Shown here piece by piece: positions 35,763 to 47,997 of a stretch of DNA of 64,000 bases (within the stretch, counting starts at the first letter, position 1; every line of letters starts with the position of its first letter). The DNA comes from Pezizomycotina sp. ARF18. Lineage: Eukaryota; Ascomycota. The stretch covers positions 1 to 64,000 of the forward strand of contig AZLU01000067.1 of the NCBI GenBank assembly GCA_002224055.1. Reading direction: 5' to 3'. The notes under the pieces are model-generated. The model had not been told where the DNA came from. It saw nothing but the letters and a program-made list of their open reading frames with translations, and did not search any database. The translations under genes were made by a program, and so were the position numbers.

Positions 35763-37456
35763 CTACGGTCGGCAGCAACCTCTCCACCTTGGCTTGTAAA
35801 CCCCCCTCTCCAGTGACTGGGGGTAAGTTATGTTAAAGCAGCAAGGATAAATCGTAGGTAAACCACCCTTAAGCGTATCCACGACGGAGCTGCCACTGGC
35901 ACTTCTCCAGTTCAGGTGCCCGAATATAATCCGTTTAAGCTTCGGCGGCGACTGCGAGTTTGAAAGAAATAAAGACGCAGCGGATTCACAATCCAACCCT
36001 GTTTTACATGCCATATCCATTACAGTAGCCCTCTGGAGCTTTTTCCGTAGTGAGTGTCTCTTACAGTGAACATCTGCTACTGCGTTTTCGTCATACTCGG
36101 ATAGTACTACAAGCGTTCCCAATGGTCAGAAGAGAGATATACCCTTATAAAGCTTCTTAAAAATACAGAAGAGGATATATTAGTTAATTCTCTCACGGAT
36201 ACGGTGGGGGAATGTGCATAGTTTACCTTATTGTGACGCCAATTCGTATGAAGACTCAACGAAATGCCCAGCTCGCGGAGGCGCGAAAAGCGCATAACCG
36301 AATCACGGAAACAGTGGTCCCTGTAAAACGTCCGCGGAGCTCTCTTTATACCGTCTAACGTAGGTGTTTCGAGCCGGGACAAGGCGCAAACCGTCATGGC
36401 ATTACCAGCGAGCTAGAGCTGCGGTTGGGTGTCTCCTTTGTAATTCGCAGCTGCATGGTCTAATGATACTGAGACGCTATAAAGGTTAGTTCCTGCAGCG
36501 GCGCGGGTTATAAGTCGGGCGACGGCTAGGTCGTAGGGATGCCCGAGATGCTCCAGCTTGAGAACGGATAATTGCCTGAAGGTAGCATTAACAAAATGCT
36601 TCTTGAATTCCTGGCAAGACTCGATGAAATCGGATAGTGAAGCCCTCAAAAGCGACCCTGATAGGTTGCCTGCTCGCGCTGGAAACTTAAAAGACAGTGT
36701 TTCTAGGTTCTGTTGTCGGCTCAGGAATTGTGCGATATATCTCCCACATCGTACCAAAGGCTCGAACGAGTCGCCGCCAAATGAAAATCTAGTCACGATA
36801 ACAAATTAATATTACCAATATTAGGTAAAAAAAATTACTTTTCCGTTAACTCATAGCATTTTTCTGATCCTGAAGGTATCGGTATATATGCCCACCTAAA
36901 ATGAGAAAGCCGACCGTCCGTAATGATACTCTTTAACCACGGCTGAACGTAAAACATGGCGTCGTTGTTCTCTTTTCTCCCCAACGTGCTGCCGTTCATG
37001 GATACGCTCTTGATGAACAAAGCCGGCTCCTTTCCTGACCACCAATAAAATCCGTCGTGGAACCAGTACGCTTTACACCAAATATTCCGTTGAAGTTTAC
37101 TCTTCTCTCTATTGAATGGATCACCTTGATCCGTGGTAAGCCCGATATGGCGGTATAGGCGCGGTTTAATATACTCGTTGAAAACGGGGTTGACGCTCCA
37201 GAGGCGCACCGGGACGGGTTTGGAGCATGAATGTACCAACTTTGAGTAACTATTAGCAAGCAAGTGAACGGAGTTAAAAAAAAAAAAAAAAAAAAGACCG
37301 GAATATTCAAAGGTGGCAAGATGGTTTCAAACTGACAAAGCTTAGGATCTCGTCGACAATCTCCTTCGGTAGTTTACCAAAAGAATGGCGCCATTGTTCA
37401 TCGAATCCCCAATTTTTACGAATACGAACGCGGAGGCTCAGAGCATGATCATACAT
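35763..37456 (-). pseudogene. F-box/LRR-like paralogue with internal deletion
   Basis: It starts at ATG 37456. Exon 1 (37337-37456, 40 codons, phase 0) ends in the F-box helix FGKLPKEIVDEILSF before a GTCAGT donor. The intron contains a T19 tract. Exon 2 carries RLWSVNPVFNEYIKPRLYRH, then IGLTTDQGDPFNRE. A canonical intron (GTAATT...GACTAG, about 36788-36840) leads to SFKFPARAGNLSGSLLRASL and LSVLKLEHLGHPYDLAVARL. Compared with the 55.7-58.1 kb paralogue, about 200 residues of leucine-rich sequence are missing near 36410. The C-terminal part (FSRLRELGISLSLHTNW; LKRIIFGHLNWRS; TIYPC) then resumes in other frames to 35763. The deletion and frame changes make it a pseudogene. Confidence 0.6.
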
Positions 37457-37856
37457 GATGGGCTACAGCTACCCTAAAAACCATTGGAAAGGAATAATTT
37501 AAGTATATATAATACGTGTCTGGAGATTTTTGAGGCGATCGCGAGGTAAAGAAGCACGTCTTCTTTAACTCTATGTTTTACTTCACGTAGAACTTAAAGC
37601 GACGAACAATTAAGAGCAACGGCCTAGGTTTGATATAGTGTTGATTTGTGCTCATACCCCGAAATAAACTTCACAAGCGCTCCCGCGCTAGGTAGGAACC
37701 GCATTCTGGACGCAAGCGCTGCCGGAGGATCAAAATATCAAGGATACAATCATTCCAGGACTATCGCATCGCGCAGTCAATACGAACCGAAAATAATACA
37801 ACGAAGCGAAAGAAAAAAAAAAAAACGAGACTAGACACCTGCTAAATTAGAAGAAA

Positions 37857-38002
37857 GTGGTTGATGAATTGTCTGTAGCGCTTGCGAATTCTGCGCAAAG
37901 AAGTCTATTTAGGCCTGTACGCGATCTGCTATATCAGGAAGGCGCTAAACGATATATAAGATTCAACTGGGCACCGCGTTCGGAACGAGATTTATTAGCA
38001 GT

Positions 38003-38038
<36 letters not shown>

Positions 38039-38051
38039 CTGCTATATATGA
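37857..38051 (+). pseudogene. Possible F-box/ankyrin-type N-terminal fragment
   Basis: The frame encodes LFRPVRDLLYQEGAKRYIRF, then NWAPRSERDLLAVAAAAAAA before a stop. The pattern LLYQEGAKRY followed by helix-forming sequence resembles the junction between an F-box-like head and ankyrin repeats in many fungal proteins. No ATG is present at the start and no ankyrin repeats follow, so at best it is a fragment. The poly-Ala comes from the CAG repeat. Confidence 0.22.
37997..38038 (+). repeat. (AGC)n trinucleotide microsatellite
   Basis: About fourteen AGC/AGT units (ten consecutive AGC). Confidence 0.9.
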
Positions 38052-41000
38052 ATGGTTTCTCCTCCGTGAATCAATATAGCTATGTCATTGTTTGTCAATC
38101 TATTATTTGCCCTCTGTTGGCACTAGCTATGAGTACTTAATATTATTCTTCAGATTCTGGCATCAGCCAGCAGATGAGAATCGTCAAGTTCCCCTCGTTT
38201 TTCATCACAATAATAAATTTAACCCTTCTAAAACGCTTCAGGTATTAAACGACGGCAAATAACAAAAATAATCGAAAGTTAAAACGAAACGTATCGTATC
38301 GTAACAGCAGATAAAACAACAAATCCCGCAACCTAGAAGCTACGAAAGGACAAATGCGAAGCGACCGAATCACGGGATATGAAATTATAGTTTCCTTGCG
38401 TTAGCGTATGATGTCTAAGCTTACGCCAATTAAGCTATCCGGGTAAGTTCCTCGGATGTGAAGTATTTTAACACGGGGTGGACGATGAGCGTTTGCCGGA
38501 CGGATCATGCGTAGGTGATGATTCAAATTTTGATGTTCGGGCAACTCGGTATTTTCTACGCCTAGGAGGTAGTAATTTCGAAAAAGCTAATATTTTAGAT
38601 AAGTTCTTCTTGTTAGTTGGTGCTCAAGAGCTTGTATTGTTACATACATCCCAGGCTCCCCAGAAAATTCTTAAATCAAAGTATTTCCGCTCAACCGTTC
38701 GCCCTCGTGTTTCGTCGGCAGTTTTTCCTAGTTAATCGCGTGTCCCACTACCGAGACTCGACTCGTCATCAGTATCAACAAGGACCCTTTCTTCTGTTTT
38801 CTAGGCATCTATACATCAAAGTCCATACACTTCTTACACACCGGCGAAACAATTACTTCTTCGAGGGGTCATTTAGGGTACAGGCATCAAAGGCTAAGAC
38901 AATATACCTCGTCGGGCCCTGGCTGTGTTGCAATTTACAACCATGAATCGTCTCGGCCGGAGGTTCGTCCTCCGAGAAAAGATATTTATCGTACGTGCAC
39001 TGCACGCCATAGCTACTGACTCTTTTCTATCGTGAGTTTCGGCCCGGCTCTCCAGTATTTTAATTTCCATAAACACCGCCTAGCGGACATTCAAATAGCA
39101 AAAGTCCGGGGATCGTCCGAACGAAAAAAAAGAAAAAAAGAAAAAAAGAAAAAAATACTTGGGATTGTGCATTCACCAATCGTCATCCCACGCTTCTCCA
39201 TTGTCTGGTAAAAAAGAAAACAGCGAATCGAGACTTACGTTACCAGCATTGGTTTCCCAATCGTCAGTCCCACGCAGGTTGTTTACTTGGGTCATATGGT
39301 ATTCTCGCTAGATTCTTTTTGTTTTTCAAGGTAGCCAATGGACTGAAAACCCCGCTTACAATTCGATATTTCAGATCTACCCAAGCGCTCCTCCACGTTT
39401 TTTTTTTTTCTTTCGTCGCTGGCCGCTGGCAGAGTCGGCGTCTAGGGAAACACAAACCAAACACAAAGTTTTCTCTTTCTTAGTTGGCGGAACATTGGTC
39501 TCCCCTCCGAAGAACCACTAAATTCGGTCCGTGCTGGAGTCCCATTCGGATAAGAACCCACGTACAGGGAATAGGGCCATACACTTGTCATGCACGGGAA
39601 AGAACAACTCTGCAGTCTCCAGTCATGCAGGCGCAAGGTGAGCTGCGAAAAAAGTCAATCAAGCTTTTCAAGTTGAGACCACTGAGTAAAAAAAAATATA
39701 CGTGGCCACCGGATGTGTTAGCGAAAAAGAAGAACAAAAGAAAAGAAAACTCAGGAGCTGAAATAGGAATGGTACAGGGGATAATCTTATCTCTTGGCCC
39801 ATCCATCTACACAGCGAGAGCTGAAAGGGGAGCGAAAAAAAAAAATTGGAAACACTGCACTGCGCGAGCATCCATGTCGAGAAACTGTCGGCAGACGTAT
39901 TTCCACTCCTGGTCGGGGGCTTACCATTGGCCTGGGAAACAGATATATTCAGGGTTGTCACGCGCACCCGAGCTATTACTTGATACGTTCAAGATAATCT
40001 AAGTAGTTTGACCACCATGCATAGGGGGGCAGGACATGGGGTGCACTGCACTGCGTAGGTTATCGCTGCAACTCCAAACTCTTAGCAAATTAAAACGCTG
40101 AGCGCCAATACTTTCTTTCGCACTCGAATCCGTAATAGTGCCGATTGATGTGGCACTTTATTTTTCCTTTGAGATCTACCCACCGTCAAGGATTTTGCAA
40201 AAAGAAACCTAACAGAGAGTGGTAATTTTCGGAGATGGCGGGCATAGGCCCACGACCGACCGACCGAGACCCTCGACCTCGACATTAAAGTCTATAAATA
40301 CCTCGCCATTGCCCACGTCAGACTCATGAAATAGAACTTACCTTTCCACTCCTTCTGGAATTTTTATACTACTGACCAGTATCTAGTGCTATCTGTGAGA
40401 ATACAATTGAGCCTTCAAAGACTTCAATTTATATAGATAGACGAAATTTGACTGTCAGTGAATACTTATTTTTTCCGTTCTACATCTTACAGACTTTTTC
40501 GGCGGTTTATTTTCCTTGTTGTGGATAATATAGCTACCTGAATTTTACTGGTCTTATTACATCATCGATAAAATCGTTTCACGATACACAAGTACAGCTT
40601 GAGAGCTGTCAACAAGATATACAAAAGAAACGATCAAAGCATTTTAATAAGAAAAAAAAAAAAATCAAGAGAAGGAATATTGTTTACTGGGATCGATTAG
40701 ATTCTATTTAACGATCATTTGAGACTTTACCTAGTATCATCTAGCAGTCTTTGTTTTCCCGATAGAAATACAATATACTCTCTTTCCTTTTTTCCGTTTC
40801 CATTTATCGTTGAGACTCTTCCTTTGTCTGTAGCCTCTCGACCCTCTTACACGACATAACCTTTCCAACCTCGTTATCCCTTCCGTAGCACCTGCTTTCA
40901 ATAGTCCTCTAGCGAAGTGCTGCCAGTCTGATCTGTTCGCGATCATCAACTTGTGAGTTGTTTTTTTATTTCCTATCTACTGTCTAGCGTCTTTTTGAGG

Positions 41001-41519
41001 AGGTTTTTTTTTTTTTTTTTTTTCCCTTCCCTTCCCTTCAAGCGGTGTTGTTGTTTCCTTCTTTACGCGGAAATATCCCCCCAATACTTCCCCTTTCCAC
41101 TCTTCTTTGCCTTGTTGTTTTGTACCTCATTTTTTATTTTTATTTTATTTCATCTTTTTTTCTGTATCCCCTTTGCTCGCCTTAATTCCGTAAACCGGCA
41201 GTGGCGGCCCATGCAGGAAAAATAAAAATAAATAAAATAAAAAATAAAAATGATAAATGATAAATGATAAATGATAAAAAAAAAAAAAGAAATAAACAAA
41301 TAAATACAAAATTTCCCACCCGATTTAATTTTTCCGTATCACCTTCCGGCCCTTATCACACACACAACTACAAGAAAACACAAACACCACAGCTCAACAA
41401 TCTACAAAAACAACAGTCCACCCTACATACCTACCTCCATCTCCACCCCCTACCTTTCCTCCAATTGCAAGCGAACAGCGAAGCATTTCTCCCGTCTTAG
41501 TTCTCTTTATCAAATACAA

Positions 41520-41664
41520 TACATTCTCTTTATTTGCCTATCTTTACCCCTCTATTGATTGCCCTCCCTCTTCTTTCTCTCCTATCTCCTTCTTCGCTGT
41601 TCACTCATTTCAGTTCTCTTCTCCGCCCCGTTATCAGCTCCTCTCCTCTGTACATATATATTTG
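41520..41664 (+). promoter_or_regulatory. CT-rich promoter-like tract
   Basis: A pyrimidine-dominated stretch with CTCTTCTTTCTCTCC-type runs ends just upstream of the ATG at 41665, like the tract before the gene at 10363. Confidence 0.4.
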
Positions 41665-41925
41665 ATGCGTCGCTACCTCGCCAACACCTTCAACTTCCTC
41701 GCTAACCTTTCGCTCCACTTAGCCCTCGGTCTAGCGGTCTCCTTCATCCTCTGCTACGTATACGACATCCACCTCAAGCAGTACCGCCTCATACCATTAC
41801 CATCACCACCATCATCCAATTCACATACGCATTCTCACTCTACCAAGAACGACAGCAGTAATAACGACTACTTCTTCCTCTTCAGCTTCGTTTTGTTCGT
41901 CTGGACCATCTGCGCTGATTCGTAG
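41665..41925 (+). CDS. Small two-helix membrane protein, 86 aa
   Basis: ATG at 41665 (MRRYLANTFNFLANLSLHLA) opens an 86-codon frame. The first hydrophobic segment spans about residues 14-33 (LHLALGLAVSFILCYVYDI), followed by a polar Ser/His/Asn loop and a second segment at the C-terminus (YFFLFSFVLFVWTICADS). Codon choice is C-rich in the third position (CTC, ACC, ATC), as expected for a real fungal gene and unlike the T-rich surroundings. No family is recognised. It would sit in a membrane with both helices near the ends. The CT-rich leader supports transcription. Confidence 0.5.
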   Translation: MRRYLANTFNFLANLSLHLALGLAVSFILCYVYDIHLKQYRLIPLPSPPSSNSHTHSHSTKNDSSNNDYFFLFSFVLFVWTICADS

Positions 41926-42351
41926 AGTGATATACTGTATACCCTTGTTCGACGCTTATCTATCTCCCCCTTTGTCCGAGATAACGAAAGAAATTCGGCT
42001 TCATCGATTTTCAAAACTGATAAGAGAGAACGACGAACAACGAACTGGGCCCTTTTCATTTTTCGCGTTTCACATTCCGCGCATTCCTCTGGAAGGATCT
42101 TTCCCAGTCTCTTTTCTAAATCGTCCTAGCTATAAATAGCTCCGAATCTTCCCTTTTCTTGCTTGGCCGCGACATTCTTGTTTCTTCTCTGAGTACTGTC
42201 TAGGTGAGTACATCAATGCCTTAGCATTTCCTTCCTTCCGGGGGAATTAAATACTAACAATATCCTAGATAAAAGGAAACACCATACCACTTACTTTCGT
42301 AATTTCACGTATAACAACAATTACCCACGAATCACTACTAGCATACCGACG
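41926..42351. other. Intergenic
   Basis: Spacer between two same-strand small genes. An open frame at 41927-42139 has no distinguishing feature. GTGAGT at about 42203 and a TATCCTAG-type acceptor at about 42261-42270 could mark a 5'-UTR intron of the next gene. Confidence 0.35.
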
Positions 42352-42639
42352 ATGTGCAACTACACCCGCCTCCAGCACGCGTGCACGCACACGACCTACA
42401 AGCTCAACTCCGCCTGCCCTCACAGCTTCAACTCCCTCTCCAAGGAACCGGGTACGTGCGGACGCATGAACATCGTCGGCCGCCGGTCCGTCGTGTCGCT
42501 GTGCACCGCGTGCGGCGTCGTCAGGGACAGGCACATCGGCATGATGACGAGCCGGAAGGTGCAGAGCTGGATAGACGGCTGTAGGGGAGCGACGGGGGAG
42601 GAGGAAGTGTGGGCGAGGAGCGTCGATGGAACCGTTTGA
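42352..42639 (+). CDS. Small Cys/His-rich protein, 95 aa
   Basis: ATG at 42352 encodes MCNYTRLQHACTHTTYKLNS, then ACPHSFNSLSKEPGTCGRMN, VVSLCTACGVVRDRHIGMM and a charged tail, with a stop at 42637-42639. The opening MCxY-x-R-x2-H-x-C-x-H followed by CP and CxxC is a layout common to small conserved hypothetical proteins of ascomycetes (from memory), which probably bind zinc through the H/C pairs. The frame is intact with strong G/C third-position bias. No signal peptide. Function unknown. Confidence 0.68.
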   Translation: MCNYTRLQHACTHTTYKLNSACPHSFNSLSKEPGTCGRMNIVGRRSVVSLCTACGVVRDRHIGMMTSRKVQSWIDGCRGATGEEEVWARSVDGTV

Positions 42640-44543
42640 GAGCGATCGAAGCTGGTGGCGATGGGTTCGGAGGTTGTTGAAGTTGTGTGACGTAACTTCG
42701 ACTTTTTTTTTTTTTTTTCTCAACAACTTTTCCTTTCGGGCATTTGCGAAACTTGCTCTTCCCCCGCTTTTTTTTTTTTTTTTTTCGGATTTCGTTTTGT
42801 TTCGCTCTTCGGCCTTTTTCGATTTACCTCCTGACCTCGCTTTCTCCGTACGTTTTTTCGCCTCTTTAGATTCGCCCTTTTTCCTTGGTCCAATTTTCTC
42901 AAATTTCCTTGCTTATCGGCGGCGTTTCTCTTTTTTTGGAAGATTCCTTCGGCGTTTTTATTTCGTCACTTCTTTTTTTAAGACTTTTCGTCGTCGGTAT
43001 TTTTTTTTTATTCATCTCCGCTTACCCACCTTTCTCTGTATTTTTGTTTCATTCTTCCTTAATCACGATAACGACTGCAACGTCTTCTTGGTGGTTTTTG
43101 TTTATTATTTTCTTTTTTTTCTTTTGCTTTTCTCGCCTTGTTTTTAACGTGCCTCACGAAGGAAAACCACCCATAGCGATTTCAGTTCGTTGTATCTCTG
43201 GTATGTTTCTGTAGGCATTTTCTATTCGGCGTTTTTTCTTTTTTCTTTATTTTCTTTTTTCCTCTTAGCTTTTACTCCAATAAACTCCGCTATACGTCGT
43301 CTCTCTCCACTTCCATTAATTTCCTTTTCACCACTAAGCAGTTTACTTTTTTCGTCGTCGTTTTTGTTTTATTGCTTTTTTTTTTTTTACGCAAATTATT
43401 CGCTGTCATGTTATATTTTCCCTCATGAACAGGCGTCTAAAGCGTTTTTCTTTCTTTGTTCTCCTGTTTTGTCAATTTCTTTTTTTTTTTTTCTTAACGG
43501 CAAAAAAGGAGATGAGAAACAAAACACTTGCTTTCATTCTTCGAATATCTTAATCCAATATTACGGTAACGCTATAGCTTTTATTCTTGATTGTACCTAT
43601 CTCTGTAATAATAAAAATTGTAATTTGATGAAAAACTTTCTCAGTGTCAAAATTTTGTTTTCGTAGTCTAGGAGGTTTAGGTACGCAAGGCATGCCTGTT
43701 TTTTTTTTTTTTTTTTTTATTTACTAAACTATGAATTAAGAACTATATGGCCTCTTTAAGATCACGGATTCACCGGTAATACTGGTGAGGATGTTCTGGA
43801 ATCGTTTGTATGGTTCTTTAACAGTAAGTAGTTAAAAAGTCATGGTCAAGGCAAAGGGTTTTATTTGATTTTCATGGCCAGATGGGTGATAATATATTTC
43901 TCCCAGGAGAGAACTTTTCTGGTCAATTTGACGTTAACCTTCCCCCACCGAAAACAAAAAAAAAAGGATTCGCTGATTTATATAGGAAACAGAAGAGGGT
44001 ATCGGTGTTGAACGGGGGAAGTGTGTACCCGTCGATGTTAAAGAGAAACATTCATTTACGGTCAATATGAATTGTTTGTACGACGGAAGCTATCATATAT
44101 ATCCGATAATCTCGCCTGATCTGTGTTTTGGCAATGTCATATCTTTAAGTAATTATAGATGGAAAATGTGGAGACGGGACATCTCATCTTGAGTGGCCTA
44201 GAGGCGCTTTGATATTTCGATCAAAATGTAATTTGTTCCCATTATATCTCCATCCTTATTTTGCTTCGGAATGAAGAGTGACTATACTTAGGGGTAGGAA
44301 AAGAGGAGGAAAGGGTTCTAGGCTAATAAGTGGTAGTAACGACAGAATACAACGAACGCATTGATAATTAATACTTTAAGAGAGCTTTCATGGGTAGTTC
44401 GTGATAGTCAGGCAATATAAATAAAAAAAAACGCAGAAGAGCTCCCGATGTTTGCCCTTTTTTCTCTTTTATAAAACCATTGAGCCAAAGTAATTCTTTT
44501 CCCTCCTTGAATAAGTAAACCAGTAAACAAATAACCAAAATAA
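42640..44543. other. T-rich 3' region, no gene
   Basis: Long T-rich DNA gives apparent open frames (42626-43147, 42885-43214, 43190-43666) that are Phe-rich and overlap in several frames. Two poly-T tracts (about 42702-42719 and 42769-42785) and one at about 43700-43718 occur. No RNA gene seen. Confidence 0.45.
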
Positions 44544-47500
44544 TCAATCTCTCCTTTGTGCCATTTCCTCCTCGCAAACCTTACCAACGCTCTCAAAAGA
44601 AAACTTATCCTGCGGACACCAGCTATCAATCCTCCAAATACCGACCATCCACCCTTCCTTCTTCATATCCTCCATGCGCTTCTTACTCATGCTGAACTTC
44701 GCCGTCCTCGTCAGCCTGTGCTCCTCCGATACTAACCCGAACGCCCCCGGATCCTTCGTCTGCGTCTGATTCTCCTCCGTAGCGATAAGGCGGAAAGAGG
44801 AGTATATAACGATCGCATTCTGCTTCTCCGCGGGCCCTGAATCGAGAATGCTACGTAACCCGCTGGTGCGCATGAAGCTCCTCGTATACTCCGGACGGAA
44901 GAATACGAGCGCGAGGTTGCGGTTCCACTCTAGCGAATCGTAGCGGACGAATAGTTTAAATTGGACTTCGTAGGGAGTTATATCGGTGGGTAGAATCGTC
45001 GTTAGGACTGGGAGTTTTATGGTGTTATTGGAGACTAACGCCGCTTCGAGTTCCGGTACAAATGGGATGGTTGAGAGTTTAGTGATAGGGTGCGGGGTTT
45101 TTGATTGCGGATCGACGGGGATACCGAAACCGAATAGCTTCTGGCGGAGGACCAGAGGAGGAGGAGGACGGGCGGTTGTGTCGATGGTACCGCCGAGAAG
45201 TCCTTCGAGGATAGTAGCTACGGAGTGTGCTGGAACTTTTCTGTTTTCGACGAAGAACTCTACGGCGCGTAAGAAGACGACAAGCGAGAGCGGATTGTGA
45301 ACGACTAACTTCTCGAAGTCTTGCAGCGGCGGTAAAACGATTTTAAAAAACAGCCAGTGTAACAAATGCCTAACCATCCTCTTCGTCATGATATAATCCG
45401 GTTCGTTCAGCGACCAAGCTAAATACTCCCCCAGCGTCGCCATATTCTCAATATCCGTACCCGCGTCTTCCGCTCCTAATCCCGTAGGAAAACCAACACT
45501 GCCGGCGGTGTCGTTAACTTGTAATCCGCCGATGAGCGATTTTATATCTTTACTAGTAGTTTTTAAGGCATCAGGGCCGGATTTAGGAACGCTTTTGTTA
45601 CGCTTGGAGAGGGTGATGCCGTAGATCTGTTCGGCGTGTTTAGCAGAAGAGACGAGTAGGGAGTCGGAGATTATGTGGTCGAAGTTGTCGAAGGCGAAGG
45701 TGTAGCGCATGATGTTGCTCTGGACGTAGGCGGTGGGCTTGAGGCGGGTTGCGGCGCAGAGGGTGAGGGTGAGGTAGCCGCCTGTGTATTCACTAAATAA
45801 AGAAGGAAACGTCAGAAAGAAGCAAAAGAGAATCCCCGCTGACGTTGGAGGGGTTATCTTGGAGGTGAAACGTACGGGACATTGAAAGGTGGATACTATC
45901 CAAGCTCCTCTCCGGCATTGAGAGTAGCATTGCGTTCGCGTCCCCCACGCGAAAGATAATTTTGGAGCCTAACAGCGGGATCGACTCGATGCACGTCGAG
46001 AAGAACGCGTTCGCGATGTCGACGCAGGTCATGAGAGTATGCCCGTCGCTGGGCACGCCGGGGATCTGATCGTAGTCTCGATTTATCAGGTGGTTAAGAT
46101 GATAAAGCGGATCGTCGAGGGGTAGGGTAGCTTGGCCCCTTCTAGTGTCGTACCTATAAAGACGCAAAAGAAGGACGATTAGCTCAATGAGTGGATTATA
46201 GTGGGACTTGAGGGAGGGCTGAGGACATACCTTTCCTCGGTCGGTACATCTCTCCAAGTAACGTTCTCCTTCCAGTTCTCGAAACATATTCACTAATCTT
46301 GCTTGCGTCATTGACACGCACAAAGAACAGCTTCTTGAGTTCTGGTTCCAATTTGAGCAAATCCCAGGACGGAATGGTTGCATGGCACTTCGGGAACAGC
46401 TCGATCTCCTTGCGCAGTAGCGGAAACTCGCTCGTCATGAAGTGCCTGCGTAGCTGCACCTGCGGGTCGGGCGACTTATCCGGCTTGAAGCGGATATGTT
46501 CCCTCTTCATATCCATGGTCTTATCCGCCTTGTCGAGCCAGTCCGCGAAGACGTTCTTGATCTTCCCGCGGGTGTTATCGTCGATGTCGACCCAAGGGAG
46601 GAATCTCGAGCGATCAGCCGCCGACTCAGCGGCGTTGAAATCTTCCATCACCTTCCGGAGCTTTTCGTAGATCATGGGGGGCATGACCGATGCAGAGTAG
46701 ACGTAAAATATCAAGCTCAGATACATCAGGCGTTTCAATTCCTTCTCTTCTCCTTTAGCGGGTGTGAGAAGGAGCACCTCGTGCATGCATTTCAAGATGA
46801 TGAGGTTCCTAGCCATGACTTCGGCCTTGATGTCGACGAGGGTAAATTTCAGCATCGTGTCCTTCTCCTCCAGCTGGTTCTTCATGCCTGCCAGGTCGAA
46901 CAAGGTCGTGTAGAAGCTCCTGGCATCGCCGACGCCGCCAAAGAAGAATGACAGCTCCTTTGGCATGGTTCCGTTATGAAACATCTGGAGGTCCTGCTTC
47001 GTGAAGATTGACTTGGAGAAGTCGTTGCCGTTGATGAAGTACTCAATGTCATCATTGAAGCTGGATTGCCGTTAGTCACCATTTCAACCTTTGAACAATT
47101 CGGAGAAGTAGTTACTTACAATGCCTGTCGATAGAAAGGGAAGTTGCTTTCCAAATCTGAGGTGACCTCTGGACGCTCAACCTTTAACTTTGCCTCCGCA
47201 TCTAGAAACTTCTGTATAGCTTCCCCCTGCACCTTAAGTCCCGCCTCAACATCCTCATCCTCCAACAGCTTCTGAAGCTCTTCTAGACACTTATCGAAAC
47301 GGCGCAAGTAGAAAAAGCATTTGACTTTCCTGAGGAGGAGCTGGCGCCTCTTGCTCGGAGCTTCGCCTTCCCACTTCGAAGCATCGCACAGGATGTCGAG
47401 GCAGCCTTCGTAGTCCCCGAGCTCGAACTTCGTGGCTGATATGTTTGAAAGGATCTTGGGATCTTCAGGCGCTAGTGAGAGTGCCTTCATGTACACTTCC

Positions 47501-47643
47501 AGAGCTGTTAGTATTTTGGACTGTGTTAGCACTGCGAAAGTCGGAACAGAACGCGCCGGGATAATGAAGGGTATACCTATTGTCAGCTTTTCCTCTTTGT
47601 AGGCTGCATTGCCGCTACACCTGAGGATGTTAACCTCCTCCAT
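44544..47643 (-). CDS. TPR-DUF4470 protein, five exons
   Basis: The model is complement of 47577-47643, 47120-47504, 47060-46231, 46153-45876 and 45792-44544. The introns (72, 59, 77 and 83 nt) all have GT-AG ends. The start is MEEVNILRCSGNAAYKEEKL. Exons 1-2 form TPR helices (ALEVYMKALSLAPEDPKILS, then NISATKFELGDYEGCLDIL). Exon 3 has the DUF4470 core DIEYFINGNDFSKSIFTKQD, then PKELSFFFGGVGDARSFYTT. Exons 4-5 carry the conserved C-terminal region (LDSIHLS...EYTGGYLTLTLCAATRL, RYTFAFDNFDHIISDSLLV). From memory DUF4470 is shared with the dynein assembly factor DNAAF3 and with fungal MYND/TPR proteins; the fungal role is unknown. Two single-base deficits are implied, near 46285 (GTTTC where the conserved frame needs one more T) and near 45885 (TCAATG, one A short), so the stated exons do not splice in one frame. 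Both lie in homopolymers and look like consensus errors. Confidence 0.8.
46231..46290 (-). other. End of DUF4470 exon 3 read in a shifted frame
   Basis: From about 46285 to the donor at 46230 the sensible frame is WKENVTWRDVPTEERYDTRR, continuing through the 77-nt intron into exon 4. It is one base out of phase with the rest of exon 3. The reading on the other side of the break is NDASKISEYV. This is direct evidence of a single missing T in a T-run. Confidence 0.6.
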
Positions 47644-47997
47644 GGCTTCGAGCGCTGCGAAGAGTCTTTCCTGTGATACAGGGCTAGCGATCGAGAGATG
47701 TTATCGAAAGTACCAGTATTGGTTGTTGTTGAGGGAGAGGTGAGGAAGAGAGAGCGAGGAGCGAGCGGAACGTGTTGAAGGGGTTGACTGCTATATTTAT
47801 TTATTTATGTGTTTATTTATTTATTTATTTATCTTTGACGATAATGACCTATTCTATCATCTATTGCTCAACGCCTCCAAAAATTCACATAAAGATAAAT
47901 ATACTTCAAAAAAGGGCCCCAACTTCATTAATCACCTCACCGTTATTATAACATTAAATGAACTATCGACGCATCAGTTTCTAAACAGACAGTCGAC
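47644..47997. promoter_or_regulatory. Divergent intergenic region DUF4470 / BTB-like
   Basis: 354 bp separate the two start codons. The region contains a TTTA tetranucleotide run (about 47795-47832) and AT-rich sequence near the BTB-like start, with a GC-richer half near the DUF4470 start. It probably serves as a shared bidirectional promoter; no specific factor site was identified. Confidence 0.5.

Larger units (their letters stand above)
37457..41664. other. Long stretch without a confident gene
   Basis: This 4.2-kb stretch holds one possible F-box/ankyrin-type fragment (37857-38051), a CAG-type repeat inside it, A-rich interrupted tracts (39123-39155), poly-T near 41008-41024 and ATGATAA-type repeats (41250-41290). 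Open frames such as 39484-40002 + and 39588-39967 - are mutually antisense and without domains. From about 41520 a CT-rich region leads into the next gene. Confidence 0.35.

Noticed and set aside
39484-40002. 172-codon open frame, with antisense frames at 39588-39806 and 39668-39967
   Set aside because: Mutually overlapping frames on both strands, Lys runs from A tracts, no motif or splice structure.
42626-43147. 173-codon Phe-rich frame after the small Cys-rich gene
   Set aside because: Lies in T-rich 3' sequence and starts inside the preceding gene; low-complexity by-product.
46299-46951. Antisense open frames (46299-46670 and 46496-46951)
   Set aside because: Shadows of the well-supported DUF4470 exon 3 on the other strand.
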